Positions 34,168-40,214 of a stretch of DNA of 40,214 nt are shown piece by piece. Both the position numbers and the translations under genes were made by a program. The stretch comes from Pseudomonadota bacterium. Lineage in GTDB: Bacteria; Myxococcota_A; Polyangia; Polyangiales; JAKSBK01. A model generated the notes under the pieces. That model ran no database searches and was not told the origin of the DNA. It saw only the letters and a program-made list of their open reading frames with translations. The stretch lies in NCBI GenBank assembly GCA_022361155.1, contig JAKSBK010000162.1:1-40214 (forward strand), in the 5' to 3' direction. The first letter of the stretch is position 1. Every line of letters starts with the position of its first letter.

Positions 34168-35370
34168 CTAGGGCAGCTGCGACAACAGTGTGGAGGCAGG
34201 CACAACGCACGGATCTGTGCGGCCGAAGCAGCTTGCGGCTACATGATTACGGCTCAGCACGGCCTGGAACGCGTGCCTGGCCCTGGTTTGCCGCTGGAAA
34301 TGCGCAAGGTGGTCACTGAGTCTGGCTTCGCTCTGCTTCGCTTCCACCATGAACCAGGGCTCTCCATCGCGCACCACCAAGAAATCGACCTCTCGCTTGT
34401 CCTTGTCGCGCAAATAGCGGAGCTCGTAGTCGCCGAGGCCCGCGTCTTGCCAAGCCTGAACCGACTTGAGCAAGTGGCAGGCAACAAAGGTCTCGTACCG
34501 TTGACCGGGATCGCTTATCGCCGACCAATCCCTGAGGAACCACTTAGGCTCCTTCCGCAGAGACTTTGCCACGTTACGAAACCACGGACGCACTAGGAAG
34601 CCATAGTGCAACGTGCATGCCGCAGCGACCCAGCGGCGAACGGTGTCCACCGATACGTTCACGTTGCGCGCGAGGCTGGAGTAGCTGAGCTGACAGCCTG
34701 AGCGCTCGCGCAGCAGTGCGAAGGCGAGCTCGAGCTGTGCGAGATCCTGGATTGGACTCAGATCACGGACATCCTCCCGCACGAGCTGGGCAAAGCGCAG
34801 GGACCGCCAGCGTCGTGAGAAGCGCGAGTCGTCCTTTGCATACGGCTCGGGGAAACCGCCGTGCTTGTACAGCGCCTTGAAGCGGCGCGGGCCCAGCCGC
34901 TCGGGTGGCCGCACTTCCCTGGCGAGCAGTCCGGGGTGTACGAGCTCGCCCACAGACAGCGGGTGCATCCGATAGAGCAGATACCGACCCATCAAGCTGT
35001 CGCCCCCCCGGCGGTAGACGTCCATGCGCGAGCTGCCCGTGACGACGATCCGAAGCCGGTCCGCGTGCTTGTCGAATAGGCCCTTCAGCAGCGTGCGCCA
35101 ACGTCGGTACTTGTGGATCTCGTCGATCACGAGCAGCGCGGGACGATCGCTCAGCTGTCCGAGCGAGAGCGCCGCGACAATCGCGGACGGCCCCCGCGTG
35201 ATCAGCCGCCGGTCGTCTTCATCATCCCAATTGAGGTACTTGCAACGCGGATCGAGCCGGCGGCAGGTCGTCGTCTTGCCTACCTGCCTCGGACCGGTCA
35301 CGAAGACCATCTGCCGGTGTGCCTGCAGATGTTCGGTCAGCAGTACGTCGTAGAGACGCGGAATCGGCAT
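34168..35370 (-). CDS. AAA ATPase with C-terminal DUF4143
   Basis: A 400-residue protein of the AAA_14/DUF4143 family. Walker A is GPRQVGKTT (about residues 26-34), Walker B is LLVIDEIHK (about 78-86) and a sensor region VVTGSSR follows. The C-terminal half holds a helix-turn-helix-like stretch (LSYSSLARNVNVSVDTVRRW) and a PD-(D/E)xK-like segment (KREVDFLVVRDGEPWFMVEAKQ), typical of DUF4143. Function of the family is not settled; many members are encoded in defence, toxin-like or mobile islands. The start codon is immediately preceded by a nested palindrome, and no Shine-Dalgarno is free. Confidence 0.85.
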   Translation of the reverse strand: MPIPRLYDVLLTEHLQAHRQMVFVTGPRQVGKTTTCRRLDPRCKYLNWDDEDDRRLITRGPSAIVAALSLGQLSDRPALLVIDEIHKYRRWRTLLKGLFDKHADRLRIVVTGSSRMDVYRRGGDSLMGRYLLYRMHPLSVGELVHPGLLAREVRPPERLGPRRFKALYKHGGFPEPYAKDDSRFSRRWRSLRFAQLVREDVRDLSPIQDLAQLELAFALLRERSGCQLSYSSLARNVNVSVDTVRRWVAAACTLHYGFLVRPWFRNVAKSLRKEPKWFLRDWSAISDPGQRYETFVACHLLKSVQAWQDAGLGDYELRYLRDKDKREVDFLVVRDGEPWFMVEAKQSEARLSDHLAHFQRQTRARHAFQAVLSRNHVAASCFGRTDPCVVPASTLLSQLP

Positions 35371-35371
35371 G

Positions 35372-35435
35372 GGACCATCTTACGATGGTTCATAAGATGG
35401 TCCAAACCGTTTTACGAACCATCGTAAGACGGTCC
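35372..35435. repeat. 64-bp nested palindrome at the 5' end of the AAA ATPase gene
   Basis: Two adjacent hairpins are present. The first is 35372-35403, with perfect 11-bp arms (GGACCATCTTA / TAAGATGGTCC). The second is 35406-35433, with 11-bp arms and one mismatch (ACCGTTTTACG / CGTAAGACGGT). In addition, the outer 20 bases at each end form an inverted repeat with one mismatch (35372-35391 and 35416-35435). The first arm starts one base upstream of the ATPase start codon. It may be an operator, a translation-blocking leader or the terminal structure of a mobile element. Confidence 0.9.
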
Positions 35436-35602
35436 GAGCCATGGGCCCCACGCCTGTGCTTGTCAGCGACTTCTGCGAACCTTGACACCGGCGTGTCCCT
35501 CGTGGACCGCACCCGGCCACCGGCGTTCGCGCTCCGCGGCTGCCGGGTATCGGGGGCGGGATCGGGCGGAGAGTTTCGCGCGTGATTTGATCGCGTGCTT
35601 TG

Positions 35603-35621
35603 CAGGTATCGCCGGTACCTG
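35603..35621 (-). terminator. possible hairpin after the methyltransferase gene
   Basis: CAGGTA and TACCTG form a 6-bp stem around a 7-base loop, 15 bases beyond the methyltransferase stop. No T-run follows, so factor-independent termination is doubtful. Confidence 0.3.
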
Positions 35622-35635
35622 TGGGGCTCCGGCGC

Positions 35636-36541
35636 TCACGTGGGTAGCGCGAGCTGGACGGCGGCCGCATCCGGTTGAGCAAGGTCAACCATGAGCGGCT
35701 CGAACCGGCTGAGCCTGCGGGACATCACGGCGATGGCTTCCGGGTTGTGGTCGACCATCAGGAATGCTCGGCCGTGCATGCCGGCGGCTTCGCCGCTCGT
35801 CCCGCTGCCGGCGAAGAAGTCCAACACGAGGTCGCCAGGCTTGGAATGCACGCGAACGATGCGGTCCAGGATCTTGAGCGGCTTCTGTGTGGGGTAGCCG
35901 GTGCGCTCGCAACCGTTGGTCGGCACGATGGTTTGCCACCACACATCGGTCGGGGTCTTCCCGCGCGCAGCCTTTTCCTTGCCGACCAAGCCTGGAGCCA
36001 TATAGGGAATCCGGTCGACGGCGTCGAAGTTGTAGCTGTACGCCTTCGGCGACCTCGAGTACCAGAGGAGGTTGTCGTGCTTTCTCGACCAGCGAGAGCG
36101 AGAACGGGCGCCGAAGTCATAGGACCAGATGATTTCGTTCTGGAAGTTGTCTCGACCGAACAGGCCGTCCATCAGGACTTTGCAGTAGTGGACCTCGCGG
36201 CAGTCGAGATGCACGAAGATCGAGCCATCGCGCCGCAGGACCCGTCGAGCCTCACGTAAGCGAGGCTCAAGAAAGGATAGGTACTCGTCGTAGTCGTCGC
36301 CGTAGGACATCGACCGGAGCCGAGTCGTTCGGTAGCGGCGACCACCGAAGCCCGTCCGATCGCCATCCGGGTCCAACTCGGTTCGCAGCTGTGTGAGCCG
36401 CCGCCGCTTTCCCGTGTTGAACGGGGGATCGATGTACACGAGCCCCACGCACTCGTCGGGCAGCTCCGCGAGGGCTCGCATGCTCTCGCCAGCCGCGATC
36501 GCGGAGCGTCCACGACTCAGCACGGACTGAAGGCAACCCAT
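35636..36541 (-). CDS. beta-class site-specific DNA methyltransferase (N6-adenine or N4-cytosine)
   Basis: A 301-residue AdoMet-dependent DNA methylase. The catalytic motif IV is YIDPPFNTG (about residues 36-44) and the AdoMet motif I is LDFFAGSGTSGEAA (about 239-252). The order IV before I defines the beta class, with the target-recognition region between. REVHYCK, EIIWSYDFG, RWSRKHDNLLWYS and TGYPTQKP are typical of the family. The DPPF form of motif IV fits either amino-methylating activity; the target sequence is not predictable. No restriction endonuclease gene adjoins, so it looks like an orphan. It diverges from the sulfatase across about 240 bases. Confidence 0.9.
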   Translation of the reverse strand: MGCLQSVLSRGRSAIAAGESMRALAELPDECVGLVYIDPPFNTGKRRRLTQLRTELDPDGDRTGFGGRRYRTTRLRSMSYGDDYDEYLSFLEPRLREARRVLRRDGSIFVHLDCREVHYCKVLMDGLFGRDNFQNEIIWSYDFGARSRSRWSRKHDNLLWYSRSPKAYSYNFDAVDRIPYMAPGLVGKEKAARGKTPTDVWWQTIVPTNGCERTGYPTQKPLKILDRIVRVHSKPGDLVLDFFAGSGTSGEAAGMHGRAFLMVDHNPEAIAVMSRRLSRFEPLMVDLAQPDAAAVQLALPT

Positions 36542-36645
36542 GGCGTCAGTATCCTTAGATCACGTCGAGCTTCCACTGTCGATCAGGCGATCACGAACGA
36601 TACCGCCATCCGGGGCCAGGATTTCCCCAACCGGATCAGCGATCG

Positions 36646-36695
36646 TGGAACACGGGGCACGCATTGGACACAGGAAGACGTGCAGCGCTACGATG
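36646..36695 (+). pseudogene. relict of a sulfatase C-terminus
   Basis: These 50 bases match 38149-38197, the codons for residues 457-473 of the intact sulfatase downstream, with six mismatches and one inserted g (about 86 percent identity by eye). After the insertion the frame reads THWTQEDVQRYD against TYWSQEDVRRYD in the intact gene. No longer sulfatase sequence was found upstream of it. It is best explained as the remains of a tandem sulfatase copy. Confidence 0.7.
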
Positions 36696-36780
36696 GCTGT
36701 CTTAGGCGTGGAGATTCAGGTCTCTTGTACTCCCCAGTAGCGGTGCGGCGCGTAACCAAGACCGAGCAACGCAACGAAGC

Positions 36781-38262
36781 ATGAGCCGCCAGCCGCGGCG
36801 ACGTGCAGGACAGCCCGCAGAGCCTTCGGGTTCGAAGACGCTGCTGAGCCTGTTGTGCCTCGCACTGGCCGTTGAAGTCTCAGCGCAGGACGCGAAGGCA
36901 CCCGCAGGCAGACCGTCCAAACCCAATGTGATCGTGATCCTCGCCGACGATGCCGGGTTTCACGACCTTGGATTCCAAGGCAGCCGGGAGATTCGCACGC
37001 CCCACATCGATCGCATTGCGGCCGAGGGCATCCGCTTCAGCGATGCCTACGTCACGACGCCCTTTTGCAGCCCGTCGCGGGCTGGCCTTCTCACTGGGCG
37101 TTATCCGCAGCGCTTTGGCTACGAATACAACCTGACTCACAATCCGCCGCCCGGAGTGAGTCCCGAGATCTTGGGTCTGGCCATCGAGGAAAGGACCATC
37201 GCCGATCTGATGAAGGCGGCAGGCTACACTACGATCGCCATAGGCAAGTGGCATTTGGGCCGCCTGGAGCACTTTCACCCGAACCAGCGGGGGTTCGATC
37301 ACTTCTACGGGTTTCTGGGTGGCGCCGCCAACTACCATCCGGGCCAGCAGAAGAACGAAACCCAGTGGATCCGGCGCAACGCAGAGCTCGTGCAGCCCAA
37401 GGAGTATTTGACCGGCGACTTCGGCAGGGAAGCCCTGGCGTACATCGAGCGTTTCAAGAGCGTTCCCTTCTTCATGTACCTGGCGTTCAACGCGGTGCAC
37501 GCGCCCATGGACGTGGTGGAGGCAGACCTCCAGCGCTTTTCGCACGTCAAGGACTTCCAGCGCCAGCGCCTGGCGGCCATGACCTGGGCCATGGATCGGG
37601 CTGTGGGCGAGGTGCTCGCTGCGCTGGAACAGCATGGGCTCGACCGTGACACGCTGGTCATCTTCACCAACGACAACGGAGGTGACCGTACCGGCATCGG
37701 CGCAAACAACGCTCCACTGCGAGGCACCAAGGGCACCCTGCTTGAAGGCGGCATCCGGGTGCCGCTCGCCATGCGCTGGCCAGCGCGGGTCAAGGCCGGA
37801 ACGCGATCCAGTGCAATCGTGTCGCTGATGGACGTGCTTCCGACCGCGCTGGACGCCGCTGGCGCCGATTTGCCCGATAATCTAGACGGCGAGTCGTTGC
37901 TCGGCCACGTGCCCGGTCCCAAACCCAGGGTCCGCAAACAACGCTCCCTTTTTTGGCGCTACGACGTAATGGCCGCTGTACGCGAGGGCCGTTTCAAGCT
38001 GCTGCGGTTCCCTGACCGGCCGCCGCAGCTGTACGACCTGAGGCGAGACATCGCTGAGGGCAGGGACCTGGCAAGGCGGCAGCCAGCCAGGGTAGCCTCG
38101 CTGCTCAAGAAGATCTTCGCTTGGGAAGCCGGCCTGACCCATGCCCGCTGGAACACGGGCACGTATTGGTCGCAGGAAGACGTGCGCCGCTACGACGACA
38201 AGCACGTGGCACGAAGGAAAGAACGCAACAGGAAAAGGCTGCGAGAAAAGTACTCCCAGTGA
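36781..38262 (+). CDS. exported type I (formylglycine) sulfatase
   Basis: A 493-residue arylsulfatase-family hydrolase that would remove sulfate esters from a carbohydrate or aryl substrate. It has a signal peptide (TLLSLLCLALAVEVSA, cleavage near residue 36). NVIVILADDAG (about 49-59) supplies the metal-binding aspartates. The FGly motif is Cys96 in FCSPSRAGLLTGRYP (CxPSR, the substrate of the formylglycine-generating enzyme). GKWHLG is about 50 residues further on, and VIFTNDNGGDR provides the remaining metal ligands. Length is typical. No formylglycine-generating enzyme gene lies in the window. The specific substrate is unknown. A fragment of a second sulfatase precedes it. Confidence 0.92.
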   Translation: MSRQPRRRAGQPAEPSGSKTLLSLLCLALAVEVSAQDAKAPAGRPSKPNVIVILADDAGFHDLGFQGSREIRTPHIDRIAAEGIRFSDAYVTTPFCSPSRAGLLTGRYPQRFGYEYNLTHNPPPGVSPEILGLAIEERTIADLMKAAGYTTIAIGKWHLGRLEHFHPNQRGFDHFYGFLGGAANYHPGQQKNETQWIRRNAELVQPKEYLTGDFGREALAYIERFKSVPFFMYLAFNAVHAPMDVVEADLQRFSHVKDFQRQRLAAMTWAMDRAVGEVLAALEQHGLDRDTLVIFTNDNGGDRTGIGANNAPLRGTKGTLLEGGIRVPLAMRWPARVKAGTRSSAIVSLMDVLPTALDAAGADLPDNLDGESLLGHVPGPKPRVRKQRSLFWRYDVMAAVREGRFKLLRFPDRPPQLYDLRRDIAEGRDLARRQPARVASLLKKIFAWEAGLTHARWNTGTYWSQEDVRRYDDKHVARRKERNRKRLREKYSQ

Positions 38263-38296
38263 ACCGCGATCGCAGGACCGAGGCCGAAGCGGAGAA

Positions 38297-38363
38297 CCGA
38301 TGCCGATCCCGAGGTCGGATTTCGCAGCTCGGATACCGAGCCGATACCGATCCCGAGGGCGGA
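38297..38363 (+). repeat. imperfect 23-bp direct repeats with hairpin between convergent genes
   Basis: The blocks at 38297-38319 and 38341-38363 differ at two of 23 positions (core CCGATCCCGAGG). Between them lies a perfect hairpin GCTCGG-ATA-CCGAGC (38327-38341). The array sits between the convergent sulfatase and aguB genes and could act as a bidirectional transcription end, although no T-run follows. Confidence 0.55.
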
Positions 38364-38485
38364 AGGATCGGGCCGATACGCTCGATGTCTACGCTGGCGC
38401 TGCGGCCACGGGCGGGCGCCTACTGGCGCCTTTTGGTTGTGGGGCTGCAGCGGGCGGTGAGCCGGGCGATCAAGGCATCGAGCCG

Positions 38486-39349
38486 CTACCGTTGCGTGGG
38501 TTGGCTCGCGCACAAGGCCCCATAGAGCTCGGGTCGCCGATCTCGAAAGAAGCCGAAGCCGGCGCGGTAGGCTCGGATTTGGTCCAGATCGAAGCGGTAG
38601 CTGCGCGTTCCGGTTTCGTTTTCGCCAAGCTGAGCGACCAGATCGCCGCGCGCATCGGCCATGAACGAGCTGCCATAGAACACGAGGTCGTGCTCGCGGC
38701 CCGTGCGATTGACAGCGACGATGGGCACGGCATTGGCGACGGCGTGTCCCACCATCACCCGCTGCCAAGGCAGCTTGGTGTCGAGCTCCGGCGCTTCGGG
38801 CTCGCTGCCAATGGCGCTCGGGTACACCACCACGTCCGCGCCAAGCAGGGTCATCGCGCGCGCGCTTTCGGGAAACCACTGATCCCAGCAGATCCCCACG
38901 CCGAGCCGGCCGTGACGCGTCTGCCAGACTCGAAACCCCGTGTCCCCAGGCCGGAAGTAGAACTTTTCCTGGTAGCCTGGACCGTCGGGGATGTGGCTTT
39001 TGCGGTAGGTTCCGAGCACGCTGCCGCCCGCATCGATCACGGCCACGGTGTTGTAGTAGGCGGGGCCTGCTCGCTCGAAGAAGGAGATGGGAAGCACCAC
39101 GTGCAGCGACTGCGCGAGCCGCCGGAACGCGGCGACGCTCTCGTCGTCTCGCAACGTCCGGGCTCGCTCGAAGTTCGCGTCGTGCTGTTGCCTGGGGAAG
39201 TAGGGGCCTTGCGGCAGCTCCGGCGTTACGATCACCTGTGCGCCCGCCGCCGCTGCCTCGCGCACCAAACCCTCGAGGCGCTTGAGATTGTCGGCGGTAG
39301 AGCCCGAGAGCGGGCACTGCACCATGCCGATGCTTAGGAGGCGCGACAC
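38486..39349 (-). CDS. aguB: N-carbamoylputrescine amidase
   Basis: A 287-residue nitrilase-superfamily enzyme hydrolysing N-carbamoylputrescine to putrescine, CO2 and ammonia. The catalytic triad is visible: Glu in TPELPQGPYF (about residue 44), Lys in TYRKSHIPDGPGYQEK (about 119) and Cys in GVGICWDQWFPE (about 154). These flanking sequences are specific to the AguB branch. The GTG start at 39349 lies inside an inverted repeat, and no good ribosome-binding site is seen; the first codons are nevertheless needed for the first beta-strand (RLLSIGMVQC). It follows aguA on the same strand after about 200 bases. Confidence 0.93.
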   Translation of the reverse strand: MSRLLSIGMVQCPLSGSTADNLKRLEGLVREAAAAGAQVIVTPELPQGPYFPRQQHDANFERARTLRDDESVAAFRRLAQSLHVVLPISFFERAGPAYYNTVAVIDAGGSVLGTYRKSHIPDGPGYQEKFYFRPGDTGFRVWQTRHGRLGVGICWDQWFPESARAMTLLGADVVVYPSAIGSEPEAPELDTKLPWQRVMVGHAVANAVPIVAVNRTGREHDLVFYGSSFMADARGDLVAQLGENETGTRSYRFDLDQIRAYRAGFGFFRDRRPELYGALCASQPTQR

Positions 39350-39519
39350 AATAAACGATCCAGACCCGGCGTGTGGGCGGAGTGCGATCGGGAGCGCGCC
39401 CGGAGGAAAGACCGCAGGAATAGGAGCGCCATTGCGAGGATTTTTTCGAGTCCGTAAACCGTGAACGCGCCCGCCCGCGCGCCCGCAGCGGTAGCGTTTA
39501 TTTTATCGCGCCTCCTTAG
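39333..39519. repeat. inverted repeats bounding the aguA-aguB spacer
   Basis: The sequence at 39333-39357 is the reverse complement of 39495-39519 at 22 of 25 positions (shared blocks CGTTTATT and TCGCGCCTCCT). Weaker similarity continues inward for some 25 bases more on each side. The left arm contains the aguB GTG. The minus strand of the right arm contains TAAGGAGG, a perfect Shine-Dalgarno core without a start codon at proper distance. Likely a small palindromic mobile element or a large leader hairpin. Confidence 0.75.
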
Positions 39520-39548
39520 GCCCCGATCGGGCTCGGGCCCGCGCTCGC

Positions 39549-40214
39549 TCACAACGCCCCCGTTGTGCCGTTTCGCTGGCTCGCAGGCGCGGCTTGGCAC
39601 GCCGGAACCTGTTGCGTGATGCAGTGAAAGGCGCCGCCTCCCTCGAGCAAGGCGTTCGCGCCGATGCCCACCACCACGCGGCCAGGGAAGCACTGCTCGA
39701 GCACGCGCAGGGCGGTCTCGTCTTGAGGCACGCCAAACGTAGGCACCACCAGCGAGCGGTTGGCGATGTAGAAGTTCAGGTAGCTTGCTGGCATGACTTG
39801 TCCTGACCGGCCCAGCACCGTTCCGGGTGAGGGGAGCACGACCAGCTCGAGGGGGCGGCCCCAGGCATCGCGTGCGCTCGCCAGCTGACGGCGTACGGAC
39901 TCGAGCACGTCGCGGTTCGGCTCCTCGGACCCGCACGGCTCCATGCAGGCGACCACCCCATGGGCAACGAAACGTGCCAGGGTGTCCACGTGCCCGTCGG
40001 TGTGGTCGTTTGCGAGGACGCCCGTGAGCCACAGCACCCTGGTGATGCCCAGCGCCTGAGCAAGCCGGCGCTCGACCCGCTGCGGATCGCGCCCATGGCA
40101 GCGGTTCGGATTGAGCAGGCAATTGCGCGTCGTGAGGCAGGTTCCTTGGCCGTCCACGTCGATTGCACCGCCCTCCAGCACCCAGTCAAAGCGGCTAGCC
40201 GGAGAACCTTGCGA
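39549..40214 (-). CDS. aguA: agmatine deiminase (5' end outside window)
   Basis: The peptidylarginine-deiminase-like enzyme converting agmatine to N-carbamoylputrescine, the step before AguB. The frame is open to the window edge at 40214, so the N-terminal third is missing; 221 residues are visible. The conserved SRFDWVLEGGAID and CLLNPNR sequences stand at the start, NDHTDGHVD provides the catalytic His/Asp, and the nucleophilic Cys (codon 39621-39623) is in GGGAFHCITQQVP. It ends shortly after the Cys motif, as normal. Together with aguB it forms a putrescine synthesis pair. Confidence 0.93.
   Translation of the reverse strand, partial: SQGSPASRFDWVLEGGAIDVDGQGTCLTTRNCLLNPNRCHGRDPQRVERRLAQALGITRVLWLTGVLANDHTDGHVDTLARFVAHGVVACMEPCGSEEPNRDVLESVRRQLASARDAWGRPLELVVLPSPGTVLGRSGQVMPASYLNFYIANRSLVVPTFGVPQDETALRVLEQCFPGRVVVGIGANALLEGGGAFHCITQQVPACQAAPASQRNGTTGAL

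Noticed and set aside
38200-39430. Resemblance between the end of the sulfatase gene and the aguA-aguB spacer
   Set aside because: Only short purine-rich blocks agree, with different spacing; this looks like chance.

Overview
The window comes from a GC-rich bacterial chromosome, most likely a myxobacterium-type organism (Myxococcota, Polyangia-like). The case is indirect: GTG starts are frequent, there are lipoproteins with Gly/Ala-rich linkers, an ImuA-ImuB-DnaE2 mutasome, a LolC/E-type permease with a long insert, and a sulfatase. There is no 16S rRNA or other marker to fix the taxon. No phage, plasmid, CRISPR array or recognisable transposase was seen.

Layout. 1-1802: 3' part of lutB and then lutC (lactate utilisation), meeting trkA-trkH (K+ uptake, minus strand) tail to tail. 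4843-10220: an imuA-imuB-dnaE2 error-prone repair operon whose start codon is abutted by three tandem 17-bp repeats. 10222-13514: a seven-blade beta-propeller lipoprotein and an M74 murein endopeptidase, both on the minus strand. 13785-26788: the centrepiece, six minus-strand genes in one probable operon. In transcription order they are a SulP anion (probably bicarbonate) transporter, a NuoM-like subunit, a 1393-residue DabA (DUF2309), a NuoL-like subunit with a His-rich loop, and two tandem NuoM-like paralogues. No other complex I subunit is present. I read this as a dissolved-inorganic-carbon uptake system of the DAB type, but with four antiporter-like membrane subunits and a SulP transporter instead of the usual single DabB.

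27667-34044: tRNA-Gly(GCC), a LolC/E-family permease, an unknown lipoprotein, a small coiled-coil protein and a Slt-type lytic transglycosylase, that is, an envelope-biogenesis neighbourhood. 34168-36541: an AAA/DUF4143 ATPase preceded by a striking nested palindrome, and an orphan beta-class DNA methyltransferase. 36646-38262: an intact formylglycine-type sulfatase, with a 50-bp relict of a second sulfatase C-terminus upstream of it. 38486-40214: aguB and a partial aguA (agmatine to putrescine), separated by about 200 bp bounded by inverted repeats, one of which contains the aguB start codon.

The most interesting material is the DabA/Nuo/SulP operon. After it come three intergenic inverted-repeat structures (13625-13788, 35372-35435, 39333-39519), the repeat array at imuA and the sulfatase relict.
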